Shown piece by piece: positions 32,032-44,613 of a DNA stretch of 64,000 bases. A program made the translations under genes and the position numbers. The stretch spans positions 1-64,000 of the forward strand of contig NZ_JAAONZ010000005.1 of NCBI RefSeq assembly GCF_011602365.1, in the 5' to 3' direction. The notes under the pieces were generated by a model. It ran no database searches and was not told where the DNA came from. It worked only from the letters and a program-made list of their open reading frames with translations. Source of the stretch: Pseudomaricurvus hydrocarbonicus. GTDB taxonomy: Bacteria > Pseudomonadota > Gammaproteobacteria > Pseudomonadales > Cellvibrionaceae. The stretch's first letter is position 1. Each line of letters begins with the position of its first letter.

Positions 32032-34707
32032 GTGCATACTCGAGTATCCCCACAGCCTTTGGCTGAGTTTTACCTGAAAAAATCGGTCATCACCATCACC
32101 GGCGCGATTCTGTCGGCGGCGGGCATGATGAATGCCTACGCTCAGGGTGACGCTACAGATCCCTTGCAACTGGAGGAAATTACCGTAACGGGTACCTATA
32201 TCCGTGGTATTGAACCCACCGGTTCACAGGTGATTGGCATTTCGGCTGACGATGTGAAAGTCTCCGGCGCAACAAGTGCCAACGACATTCTGGCTACCCT
32301 TCCGCAGGCGAGTAACCTGTTCAATGGCATGACCAGTCTCGAGCCCACCGCGCCGACACAAACTCAGGTGGTACGCCCCAATCTGCGCGCGCTGCCCAAG
32401 TTCAGTACCGCCTCTGGTAACGTCACACTGGTGCTCGTCGACGGTCACCGCGTGGTGCCGGTCGGTGTTAAACAGTCTGCGGTGGATTCCGACATGATCC
32501 CACCGGCGGTGATTGACCGGGTAGAAATCATTACCGATGGTGGCTCCTCCCTCTACGGCGCCGATGCCGTTGGCGGGGTGATTAACTTTGTCACCAAAAA
32601 AGATTTTGACGGTGTCGAAATCAGTGCCGGCTACAGTCAGGGTGATGATTACTGGAGCTACGACACCAGCATCACTGCGGGCACGACCTGGACAAACGGT
32701 TCTGGCTACATCTCACTGAATCACTCTGATCGCGACGCCATTCTGGGCCAGGATCGCAGCTGGTCAAAAGGCGGCGGTTGGGTCAGTCGCGACGAAGTGG
32801 CTCCGGCTGAAGGGGAGTGTATTTCCCCAACCTCGATCACGTCGGTCTACCTTAACGGTTCATCCGTGGCCAGTCTGGGCAGTACCGGTGAACTGTGTGA
32901 TAAAGGGTCTCTCAATTCTTTGGTGCCAGCTGAAGATCGCTCTTCACTGTTCTTCGGCGTCACTCAGAGCCTGACTGAGCGCATCAGCCTGGATGTCAAA
33001 GGTTTCTACAGCGAGCGCAATACGACCTGGGATGTTTATCCATTGGGCGATACCGTCGCCACCCGCGAAATTACCGGAGCAGGTATCGAAGTGGTGCCTA
33101 CTGTGGGCTTTTCCTATGCCCCGAACGCGGCTTACAGCGACCCCCAGGGTGAAACCACTTTTGAAGCCTGGGGCCTATCCCCCGAGTTAAAAATTGATTT
33201 GGACAACGGCTGGCGTATTGCCAGCCTGCTGCACTACAGCGAAAGTGACAGTGACTACAATCAGCCGGATTCCAATGCCACCAAATTGCAGGGGTATGTG
33301 TTAGACGGCGTCATTGATCCCACCAATATTGCCGCGGCCGAGGCAAACGTCATTCGCGATGTACTCAACTGGGAAGAATCGGGTGAGTCACTGCAGCAGC
33401 TGTTTATGGCGCGGGTCATTGCTGATGGTGCCCTGTTGAAACTTCCCGCCGGAGACCTTTCGATGGCGATCGGGGTCGAGTATAGCGACCAGCAGGCAGA
33501 AATTCGCGAGGATAACGTCGAACGGGGCGGCCTGAGCGGTCTTGATTATGACAGTGCCGACCGCACAGTTAACTCCGTGTTTGCTGAACTTCAAGTGCCG
33601 CTGATCAGTGGTAAACCCGGGATTGAATCCCTCGTTCTGTCGGCATCCGCTCGCTATGACGACTACAGTGATTTTGGTGATACCACCAACCCCCATGTGG
33701 GCCTGACCTGGGAGCCGGTGGAGTGGTTGTCCATTCATGCCAACTGGGGGGAGTCTTTTAACGCCCCGACCCTGGTGGATCAGATTGGACGCTCTGAAGC
33801 CGGTTATAACGCCGGTGTGGCCGGATTATTTTTAACGGACACGGCGGCGGCGGCGGGTCAAACCATCGACTTTGCGGCGCGACCCAATGTGGCTCAGTTG
33901 TTCGGTGCCAACGATGATTTGCAGCCACAAACCGCCGAAACCTGGGCCGTCGGTTTTACCATGACACCACCGGTGGCAGAGGGTTTGCAAGTGCAGGCAA
34001 ACTACTACGAAATCGAATTTACCGACATCCTCGGTTTCTTTGATCCGCGCAGTTCGGTGTCAGCCGTGCAGTACGCCAGTGCTTACACCTGGAGTCCTAC
34101 CCAGGCACAGCTGGATGCCGCCTCTGCCCAGACCTTCAACGGTGATGATGCCTGGGCCGGTGTGGATGCCAGTACGGTCGCGGTGATTATTGACCGGCGC
34201 CTGGACAACGGTGACGAGGCGTTGATTCGCGGCCTGGACTTCGGTTTTAACTACCTGCACGACAGTGACCTGGGTACGTTCGACTTCCAGTTGTCGGGCA
34301 ACTACAAGTTGGAATCGAAAGTGAAAAGTGTCGAAGGTAATCAGTGGTTTGATGATCGCGATAATTCAGCCAAGTACAACCTGATGAGCGCCGTGGGCTG
34401 GCAGCGGGATAACTGGCGAGCCAAGATGACCTTCAAGTACACCCCCAGCTATGCGGTGAATGATGCTTCAAGCAATCCCGCTAACGGCGAACCACTGCAG
34501 GATCATGTGGATGCCTTTCTGGTGACGGACCTGTACGTTGGCTATGATTTTCAGGGCACAGGACTGACTCAGGATTTGTCGCTGCGATTTAACGCCGGCA
34601 ATGTGTTTGATGAAGAGCCGCCCCTGTACCGTCGCAATGGTCAAGCCTCATACAGTGGCTTTACTCTGGGGCGGGTGCTCTCCATCAGTGCCACCAAACG
34701 TTTTTAA
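32032..34707 (+). CDS. TonB-dependent outer-membrane receptor (second)
   Basis: 891 residues from a GTG with AGAGGA upstream. Signal peptide to about NAYAQG, then the TonB-box-like LEEITVTGTYIRG and a plug with VLVDGHRVVPVG and RVEIITDGGSSLYGADAVGGVINFVTKK, typical of the longer receptors of the glycan-uptake type. The barrel ends SISATKRF. It is divergent from the ThuA operon across two LacI-type operators and is followed by GH106, an esterase and a lipoprotein hydrolase. It is therefore the best candidate for importing the glycoside handled by this cluster. Confidence 0.92.
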   Translation: MHTRVSPQPLAEFYLKKSVITITGAILSAAGMMNAYAQGDATDPLQLEEITVTGTYIRGIEPTGSQVIGISADDVKVSGATSANDILATLPQASNLFNGMTSLEPTAPTQTQVVRPNLRALPKFSTASGNVTLVLVDGHRVVPVGVKQSAVDSDMIPPAVIDRVEIITDGGSSLYGADAVGGVINFVTKKDFDGVEISAGYSQGDDYWSYDTSITAGTTWTNGSGYISLNHSDRDAILGQDRSWSKGGGWVSRDEVAPAEGECISPTSITSVYLNGSSVASLGSTGELCDKGSLNSLVPAEDRSSLFFGVTQSLTERISLDVKGFYSERNTTWDVYPLGDTVATREITGAGIEVVPTVGFSYAPNAAYSDPQGETTFEAWGLSPELKIDLDNGWRIASLLHYSESDSDYNQPDSNATKLQGYVLDGVIDPTNIAAAEANVIRDVLNWEESGESLQQLFMARVIADGALLKLPAGDLSMAIGVEYSDQQAEIREDNVERGGLSGLDYDSADRTVNSVFAELQVPLISGKPGIESLVLSASARYDDYSDFGDTTNPHVGLTWEPVEWLSIHANWGESFNAPTLVDQIGRSEAGYNAGVAGLFLTDTAAAAGQTIDFAARPNVAQLFGANDDLQPQTAETWAVGFTMTPPVAEGLQVQANYYEIEFTDILGFFDPRSSVSAVQYASAYTWSPTQAQLDAASAQTFNGDDAWAGVDASTVAVIIDRRLDNGDEALIRGLDFGFNYLHDSDLGTFDFQLSGNYKLESKVKSVEGNQWFDDRDNSAKYNLMSAVGWQRDNWRAKMTFKYTPSYAVNDASSNPANGEPLQDHVDAFLVTDLYVGYDFQGTGLTQDLSLRFNAGNVFDEEPPLYRRNGQASYSGFTLGRVLSISATKRF

Positions 34708-34720
34708 GCCAAACCCGAAA

Positions 34721-34750
34721 ACGGGGCAGATCTTCTGCCCCGTTTTTTTT
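34721..34750 (+). terminator. Rho-independent terminator after second TonB receptor
   Basis: A perfect 10-bp stem, ACGGGGCAGA with TCTGCCCCGT, a 3-base loop and a run of eight T. It lies 14 bp after the receptor stop. It should separate strong receptor expression from the glycosidase genes downstream, though read-through is possible. Confidence 0.92.
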
Positions 34751-34830
34751 GATCGAATTTAAACAACATTGAATTCATATTCCGATGCCAGCAACGTGGG
34801 TATCGGTATTCCAGTCAGAGAAAGTGACCC

Positions 34831-38256
<3,426 letters not shown>

Positions 38257-38265
38257 GAGATCCAT

Positions 38266-39387
38266 ATGAGCAATATTCAGAAACGATTGGCGTGGCCTTT
38301 GTTGATGGCCGCTGTAATGTGGGGGCCAAACGCAGTTGCGGATAGTTCAGTTGTGGATAGTTCAGTTACGGATAGCGCAGTAACGGAGGAGGCGACACAA
38401 AAGACGCTAGAGAGACACGCAGAGTTTATACGCTATGTGGCGCCCGCGTTGCGTCCGGGTCTGGAGCGGCGCAAGGGGTATGCCGATCGGCCAGGGTTTT
38501 CCGTTGAGAATTTGCCCATGCTGCGCGAAGGCGGCCAACGCTATGAGCGGCCATTCCTGGCTCAACCGGCCGTGCAACAGAAGCGCATTCCGGGGCTGGC
38601 CGGTGAGCCGGAAGTGACCGTTTATGTGATCAATGCCGGACGTCAGGGGGATGAATCTCGGCCTGCCATATTACACACCCACGGTGGTGGTTACATTTTG
38701 GGCCGTGCGCAAGGTTCGGTTGCCGAGATGCAGGCACTGGCGGCAAAACATAACTGTGTGGTGGTGTCGGTAGATTATCGGCTGGCCCCGGAAACGCCCT
38801 TCCCGGGGTCGCTGCATGACAACTACGCCGGCTTGCAATGGCTGTACGACAACGCCGCCGAACTGGGTGTGGACAAACATCGCATTGTGCTGATGGGGGA
38901 CAGCGCTGGCGGTGGTCATGCCGCCATGCTGGCGCTGGAGGCCAGAAAGCGCGGCGACATTCCCCTGCGGGGGCAGGTGCTGATTTATCCCATGCTGGAT
39001 GACCGCACTGGCAGCACCGTGCCCCAGCCGGAGTGGATGGGGTATCTGTCGTGGGGGCCTGCAGAAAATGTGATGGGGTGGAGTGCTCTCCTGGGGGTGC
39101 CGGCGGGTTCCGAGCAGGTGCCCGAAGGCGCTGTGCCTGCACGGGTAAAGGATTTGTCGGGCTTGCCGCCCACGTTTATCGGGGTGGGTTCCATCGACCT
39201 GTTTGTGAATGAGGATATTGAATACGCCCGCCGGTTGCTGAATGCCGGCGTGCCCACGGAGCTGTTTGTGGTACCCGGGGGCTATCACGGCTTTCAGGCT
39301 ATGCAACCCGAGGCGGAAGATGCCAGGCGTTTTCAGGATGCCATTGACCGGGCGCTGGAACGCGCGTTTGTGGACCCCGCGTTTTAG
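38266..39387 (+). CDS. Secreted HSL-type alpha/beta hydrolase (esterase)
   Basis: 373 residues with a signal peptide ending near NAVA. The oxyanion motif HTHGGGYILG and the triad Ser213 (GDSAGGG), Asp311 (GSIDLFVNED) and His341 (GGYHGFQ) identify the hormone-sensitive-lipase family. Just after the signal peptide three 15-bp repeats encode DSSV(V/T) units, a likely disordered linker. In this cluster it probably removes acetyl or other acyl groups from the imported glycoside. AGGAG precedes the ATG. Confidence 0.88.
   Translation: MSNIQKRLAWPLLMAAVMWGPNAVADSSVVDSSVTDSAVTEEATQKTLERHAEFIRYVAPALRPGLERRKGYADRPGFSVENLPMLREGGQRYERPFLAQPAVQQKRIPGLAGEPEVTVYVINAGRQGDESRPAILHTHGGGYILGRAQGSVAEMQALAAKHNCVVVSVDYRLAPETPFPGSLHDNYAGLQWLYDNAAELGVDKHRIVLMGDSAGGGHAAMLALEARKRGDIPLRGQVLIYPMLDDRTGSTVPQPEWMGYLSWGPAENVMGWSALLGVPAGSEQVPEGAVPARVKDLSGLPPTFIGVGSIDLFVNEDIEYARRLLNAGVPTELFVVPGGYHGFQAMQPEAEDARRFQDAIDRALERAFVDPAF
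38338..38382. repeat. Three 15-bp repeats after an esterase signal peptide
   Basis: Units start at 38338, 38353 and 38368; the first two share GGATAGTTCAGTT exactly. They encode repeated DSSV/DSAV segments immediately after the signal peptide. Confidence 0.85.
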
Positions 39388-39596
39388 TGAGCAGCAGCTG
39401 TAGAAGATACAACTGAAGGGCGCACGACTGTAGAAAGTACAATTTTTAAAAAGTACAAATTGAGGTAATGAGTCCAAGTAGAGGCAGCGGCAGCTTGGCG
39501 GCTGATCTGCGGGCTGATTATTCAGTTGATTCACAGGCAGTGTTTTCCCGTTCAATCATCGAGTGTTTTTATTTCCTTAAGTCAACAGGAACTTTT

Positions 39597-41804
39597 ATGC
39601 TACAAAATATCCTGAAAATATCATTGATTACCGGTTTCTGTGTGCTGGCGTGCGCTTGCCAACCGGATTCGGCGACCGACGCAACAACCGATATTATTAC
39701 CACCGCTCACGCAGCCGGAGATGAGATTGCCGAACTGGCAGTGTGCGATGCTCAACCAGCCGTAGAGAAGGCATTGTCGGCTGATGCCATGTTCGCCAGA
39801 CCCTATGTGGATCAGGATGAGTGGCGGAACAGTCCGGTCAGACATCGTTATGTGCACGGAGGCTTCGAAGGCACCGACACTCGCTTTTCATTTTACCTGC
39901 CTCCAGCGAGTGTCTATGAAGGACGCTTTTTTCAATACATTACACCAATACCGCTGAGTGAGAACATTTCCCAGGGGGCGACCGGAGAAGATGACAAAAT
40001 CCGTTTCACCATTGAGAGTGGCGCCTACTTTGTCGAGACTAATGGTGGTGGCCGCGGAGTAATGGGACAGCCGGGTAGTCAGGTTGATTCGAGTATTTCA
40101 GCCTATCGGGCCAATGCCGCTGCCGCAAACTACTCGCGCATAGTTGCCATGGAAATGTACGCTTGTGAACGCCCTTACGGTTATGCCTTTGGTGGCAGCG
40201 GTGGGGCTTACCGCACCATTGGTGGCATGGAAAACACAGAAGGGGTTTGGGATGGAGCAGTACCTTTTGTGCCCGGCTCACCCATGGCGATTCCCAATGT
40301 GTTTTCGGTGCGTATGTACGCCATGCGCATACTTGGTGATAAGTTCCCAGCCATTGTAGATGCCATTGAAGTAGGTTCCGAAGTCGATCCTTACAACGGT
40401 TTGAACGCAGAGGAAGCGGCTGCGTTGACCGAAGTGACCAAAATGGGTTTCCCGTTAAAGGCCTGGTATACCCACGACATTCTGGATTTGCATGGCCTGA
40501 TTGCACTCTATCCCGGCATACTGATGGCAGACCCCAGCTATTTTAGTGACTTCTGGACCAAGCCCGGTTATGAGGGCTATGACGCACCGGCATCATTACG
40601 GAAAGCCAAAATACAGCAGCGTGCCAGAATAAAAAAACTGATTTTCACCCAGGATGTGCCGAACTCAGGTATCAAAGAGGCGCTGGTGGCTTCGGTTTCT
40701 CGGGGCTTGGCCGATGATGCGTTTAAAGGCATGTTGAGCAATGCAGATAACCGCATTCCGGTGGCTATCGAATTTGACCGTCTGCCCACCGAACATACCC
40801 TGGGTTCAGATGTGTTTGTGAAAACCGGCGAGGCAGCGGGCCAGCGCATTGGCGTCAACAAAATTGCGGGCAACTTTATTCTGGTCAGTGCTGATCCCAT
40901 GGTGGGCGGTTCGGCCGAGGTGTTGAAGCAGTTGCAGGTCGGCGATGATGTTGAAATCAGCAATCTAAATATTCTCGCCTTACAGACTTACCATCGCCAT
41001 CAAGTGCCTGCCGAAGGTTACCCGGTGTGGGATCAGTTCCGCGATGAGCAGGGTAACCCCATCTACCCTCAGCGGCCAATGCTGTTGGGACCACGCTTTA
41101 CGCAGAGCGCTGCGGGTATCCTGCCAACCGGCAATTTCAAAGGCAAAATGATTCTCCTGTCGAATCTTTACGATACTGAAGCCTACCCATGGCAGGGCGA
41201 TTGGTATCGTCAGCAGGCGCAAAAAGTATATGGCGACAGCCTCAATGACAATTTCCGGCTTTGGTACACTGATCACGCCAATCATGGCGACAGCAAGGAT
41301 CAGTCGGTCAGTACGCAAACGGTCAGTTACCTTGGTGTGCTGCAACAGGCGCTGCGGGACATAAGTGCGTGGGTCGAAAAAGGCATAGCACCGGCACCGA
41401 CCAGCGTCTATGAGATAACCGATGGCCAGGTGCAGATTCCGGCCACGGCTGCTGCACGCCAGGGCATTCAACCGGTGATTGATTTGCTGGCCAACGCTGG
41501 CAAAAGCGTCACGGTGCGGCCGGGGGAAGAGGTACAGTTTACCGCTACCGTGGTGGTGCCCACCAACGCTGGCCGGGTGGTCGATGTAACCTGGGATTTT
41601 GACGGCAGCGGGGTGTTTGCCGAAGTCGAGCGCTTCAAGGATCCCCAGGCTCGTAGCGTTGCTCTCAACCGCCATCGCTTTGAGGCACCGGGCACCTACT
41701 TTGTCACCGTGCGGGCGGCAGCGCAGCGCCAGGGCGATGGCAATACCGAGTTTACCCGGATTCAGAATCTGGATCGGGTAAGGGTAGTGGTGGGGGCAGA
41801 GTAG
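39597..41804 (+). CDS. Lipoprotein alpha/beta-hydrolase-like protein with C-terminal PKD-like domain
   Basis: 735 residues from the ATG at 39597, preceded by CAGGAA; a longer frame to 39468 is unlikely. The N-terminus ISLITGFCVLACAC fits a lipoprotein signal. A nucleophile-elbow-like YAFGGSGGAYRTIGG places a candidate Ser at residue 201; DHANHGDS near residue 565 could supply His. The last 130 residues look like a PKD/Ig-like fold (VTWDFDGSGVF, APGTYFVTVRAAA). I recognise the general type (large extracellular hydrolases of unknown substrate) but not a named family. It is 209 bp after the esterase and may share its transcript. Confidence 0.7.
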   Translation: MLQNILKISLITGFCVLACACQPDSATDATTDIITTAHAAGDEIAELAVCDAQPAVEKALSADAMFARPYVDQDEWRNSPVRHRYVHGGFEGTDTRFSFYLPPASVYEGRFFQYITPIPLSENISQGATGEDDKIRFTIESGAYFVETNGGGRGVMGQPGSQVDSSISAYRANAAAANYSRIVAMEMYACERPYGYAFGGSGGAYRTIGGMENTEGVWDGAVPFVPGSPMAIPNVFSVRMYAMRILGDKFPAIVDAIEVGSEVDPYNGLNAEEAAALTEVTKMGFPLKAWYTHDILDLHGLIALYPGILMADPSYFSDFWTKPGYEGYDAPASLRKAKIQQRARIKKLIFTQDVPNSGIKEALVASVSRGLADDAFKGMLSNADNRIPVAIEFDRLPTEHTLGSDVFVKTGEAAGQRIGVNKIAGNFILVSADPMVGGSAEVLKQLQVGDDVEISNLNILALQTYHRHQVPAEGYPVWDQFRDEQGNPIYPQRPMLLGPRFTQSAAGILPTGNFKGKMILLSNLYDTEAYPWQGDWYRQQAQKVYGDSLNDNFRLWYTDHANHGDSKDQSVSTQTVSYLGVLQQALRDISAWVEKGIAPAPTSVYEITDGQVQIPATAAARQGIQPVIDLLANAGKSVTVRPGEEVQFTATVVVPTNAGRVVDVTWDFDGSGVFAEVERFKDPQARSVALNRHRFEAPGTYFVTVRAAAQRQGDGNTEFTRIQNLDRVRVVVGAE

Positions 41805-42097
41805 CATTGCGACTGCTGCCTGCTGCATCTCTGTAAGTGAGAATTCATGCCCGAACTTTAAAACCGGGCCATGCATGAATCAGAAAAGCGCCTCAAAAGA
41901 CGCCAGCTCGGCATCGTGGGCCATAGCACCAAACGGGCAGAGAGATTTGTATGAGTAGCCTGAAGACAGCGAATACCCTTGCCAAAGTAATTTTTTAATT
42001 CTCTGCCTACTGGCTGTGAGGTGGCTGAGCAGGTTGTTGAAAAAATCACATACTTAAGCAGACGTATATCGAGTATGTACTGCGCTGAGTCAGCCTA

Positions 42098-43141
42098 TTA
42101 AGCTGTTGGCGTTCTTCGGGAGCGGATCTGCGACGGTGAGGCCGACAGCCATCGCTGACAGCTTCGGCTCATGATGGCCTGCTCGGCAAACCCGAGTTTT
42201 TCAGAGATTGCCGAAAAGGTGAGATCGGTATGCAGCAGATAGTAGACCATGGTGTCACGCCGCACCTCATCCTTGATTTTTTGAAAGCTGGTTCCTTCCT
42301 GCGTTAAGCCCCGGTGCAAGGTGCGGGGATGGAGGTTCATTTTACGGGCCGCGGTCTCCAGATCACAGCTTCCGGTGGTCAGTGAGTGCATGATAATGCC
42401 GCGAAGTTGCGCGTGCAGCGGTGGCCTGCGCTGGTTCACTTTGGCATCAAGATGCTCTACCACTTTGGCAAACGTCGTTGTATCGGGGTCGACGACGGTG
42501 CAAGCCAGGTCCTTCTTTGAAAAGCTGATGCAATCTACCTGTTGACCAAAAAAAACCGCGCATCCGAAATAACGTCGGTAAACGGCCGGGCTGGATACCG
42601 GTTGATGACGAAATTGTACTCGCCGGGCACGGGCCCGCCCTGCGGTAAATTCCAAGGCACCCAGGTGACCTAATAACAAGATGAATTCCATAACCTGTTC
42701 TTTATTGGGAACACCCTCCACCAGGATGTCGTGTCCGATAAAGACCAGTTTGGGATGGCTGCGTGAATCTTTCCAGATTTTAGCGGCAAGGCTGTGCAGG
42801 TAGTTGTGGTTGACGATGTAATCGAGTCCGTCGCCAAAGGTCTGCCCGTAGCGCAGTAATTCACCCAGAACACCAAAGCTGTTTGTCACGCCCTGGAGTT
42901 TGGCCAGTCGCAAGCCGAAGTCGGGAGTGTTGAGCGCTTGCGCCGAATGTTCCAAGAGTCTGGCGAATGTTTTGTAGGTGAGTTTAGATTCGATTTTTCC
43001 GCCTGGTCCGCGCTGCAACCCGTTGTCAGCCAATAGATGAGTCGGGTTGCCCCCAAGGTCAGTGACAAGCTGATCAAACCCTTGCAGTAATTGAGGGTGT
43101 AAGGTATCGAAATCCTGTGGAGCGTTCCCGGGGGGTGTCAT
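42098..43141 (-). CDS. AraC family transcriptional regulator
   Basis: 347 residues with the 'arabinose-binding' N-terminal domain of the OruR/ArgR-like AraC group (FGVLGELLRYGQTFGDGLDY, EFILLLGHLGALEFT) and a C-terminal double helix-turn-helix (DLETAARKMNLHPRTLHRGL, FSAISEKLGFAEQAIMSRSCQRW). Such regulators often control catabolism of hydrophobic or aromatic compounds. It is divergent from the MaoC-like gene across 227 bp, so that gene pair is the likely target. Confidence 0.9.
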   Translation of the reverse strand: MTPPGNAPQDFDTLHPQLLQGFDQLVTDLGGNPTHLLADNGLQRGPGGKIESKLTYKTFARLLEHSAQALNTPDFGLRLAKLQGVTNSFGVLGELLRYGQTFGDGLDYIVNHNYLHSLAAKIWKDSRSHPKLVFIGHDILVEGVPNKEQVMEFILLLGHLGALEFTAGRARARRVQFRHQPVSSPAVYRRYFGCAVFFGQQVDCISFSKKDLACTVVDPDTTTFAKVVEHLDAKVNQRRPPLHAQLRGIIMHSLTTGSCDLETAARKMNLHPRTLHRGLTQEGTSFQKIKDEVRRDTMVYYLLHTDLTFSAISEKLGFAEQAIMSRSCQRWLSASPSQIRSRRTPTA

Positions 43142-43262
43142 TTGCGTGTGGGTGGCCGGTTGAGAATATAGGTTGCGTCTGCGTCGCTGGTTGACCTGCG
43201 GTTATATCTTCACAGATTGTCAAAATAAGTCAAGCGTGAATGGAGGCGGTCGGGGTACCTTT

Positions 43263-43288
43263 AAGGTGTGAATTTAAGGTGTCAATTT
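43263..43288. repeat. 13-bp tandem duplication in a promoter region
   Basis: AAGGTGTGAATTT is followed directly by AAGGTGTCAATTT, about 80 bp upstream of the MaoC-like gene and between it and the divergent AraC gene. It could be a direct-repeat AraC site, since AraC proteins bind direct repeats, or another slippage duplication. Confidence 0.7.
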
Positions 43289-43368
43289 GAGACCACGGCG
43301 GGTAACTGGCTCGGTGCAAACGTTGCTGGCCCTGGAAGCCATTTCTATATGTATGACGTGAGGTGTTT

Positions 43369-44544
43369 GTGACAGATAAGACGTTGGATTGCTCGGATTT
43401 GGATCGCATTATGGGGGTTCCTATTCAGCCTGCCAGGATGCGAGAGCCCTTTGCCAACACGGATATTCGCCGTTGGGTTCAGGCCATGCACTATCCCAAC
43501 CGGATTCACTACGATCCGGATTTTGCCGCCGAAAGTCGCTTTGGTCGTATGGTCGCGCCGCAGTCGTTCCCGGTTTCCATGGACGATGCCCACGGCACGG
43601 GCCCCTCCTGCATCGGTTGCATTCCCAATTCCCATCTGGTGTTTGGTGGCGATGAGTGGTGGTTTGAAGGCCCTCGGGTCTTTGCTGGCGATATGCTGCA
43701 TAACCACCGGGTACCTTTTGACTACGTGGTTAAGGACACCAAGTTTGCCGGACCCACCTGTTTCCAGCGCGGCGACAACTACTATTACAACCAGGACGGT
43801 GACTTGATTGCCAAGCAGCGTTCGACCTCCATCCGTTATCGCCCTGACTTGGCCCGGGAAATGTCCAACCTTGAAGAGGACGACCGCACTGAAGACCCGG
43901 TGTGGGCAGACGCGGAACTGATGCAGCTGGAGGAGCAAAAGTTCGAGTGGATCAAAATGCTCCACGACCTGGGACACGGCAAGCGCTTCTGGGACGATGT
44001 CAATGTCGGCGACCAGTTACCTGCGCGTATCATTGGTCCGCATAGCATTGCCAGTTTTACCACGGAATGGCGTTCATATCTGTTCACCCTGTGGTGTGGC
44101 GTGAAGCGCCGTACCGACCTCGATATCGAGGCCCTGGGGTTTGTCGGCGACATGGCCGGTAAAGAGCAAGACCCTGTGCTGGAACTGGAAAATCCGGAGA
44201 TGACCGACGGCGCCTACATCGGGCCTTCTCGCGGCCACCTGTTTCCACGTTACGCACGCCAGATCGGCATGCCACGGGGCTACGGCTACGGGGCGTCTAT
44301 GGGGGCCTGGATTCTCGATTATCTTTCTGGCTGGGCCGGTGAATGGGGCGAGATCGTGCATTCGAACTGCTCTTACCGGGGGCCTGCTTTCACCGGTGAT
44401 ATTACCGTGATGAACGGTGAGATTGTGGACAAAATGATCGACGACGAAGGACGCCATTTAGTGCAGGTCAAGTTCAAAATGGTCAACCAACTTGGCGTCA
44501 CTTCGGCCACTGCGCTCTCGGAGATCATGCTGCCGAAGAAGTAA
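43369..44544 (+). CDS. MaoC-like (FAS1-type dehydratase domain) protein
   Basis: 391 residues from the GTG at 43369, which has GAGG six bases ahead; a GTG at 43363 overlaps the ribosome-binding site. Two hotdog-like halves are visible: an N-terminal FAS1-type dehydratase region (HYDPDFAAESRFGRMVAPQSFP, FAGDMLHNHRVPFDYVV) and a C-terminal MaoC region (SNCSYRGPAFTGDITVMNGEIVDK). These proteins hydrate enoyl-CoA thioesters. It starts a two-gene unit with an SDR and lies opposite to the CaiB operon, consistent with CoA-thioester catabolism of an unknown compound. Confidence 0.8.
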   Translation: MTDKTLDCSDLDRIMGVPIQPARMREPFANTDIRRWVQAMHYPNRIHYDPDFAAESRFGRMVAPQSFPVSMDDAHGTGPSCIGCIPNSHLVFGGDEWWFEGPRVFAGDMLHNHRVPFDYVVKDTKFAGPTCFQRGDNYYYNQDGDLIAKQRSTSIRYRPDLAREMSNLEEDDRTEDPVWADAELMQLEEQKFEWIKMLHDLGHGKRFWDDVNVGDQLPARIIGPHSIASFTTEWRSYLFTLWCGVKRRTDLDIEALGFVGDMAGKEQDPVLELENPEMTDGAYIGPSRGHLFPRYARQIGMPRGYGYGASMGAWILDYLSGWAGEWGEIVHSNCSYRGPAFTGDITVMNGEIVDKMIDDEGRHLVQVKFKMVNQLGVTSATALSEIMLPKK

Positions 44545-44613
44545 TCAAGCGCGTTGATTTTAATGGCGGCGCCCATTAAACGCGCAGTGCCACACACGAT
44601 TAAGGAGACCTTC

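Noticed and set aside
16114-34707. SusC/SusD-type polysaccharide utilisation locus
   Set aside because: No SusD-like lipoprotein is present; the receptors are of the proteobacterial type.
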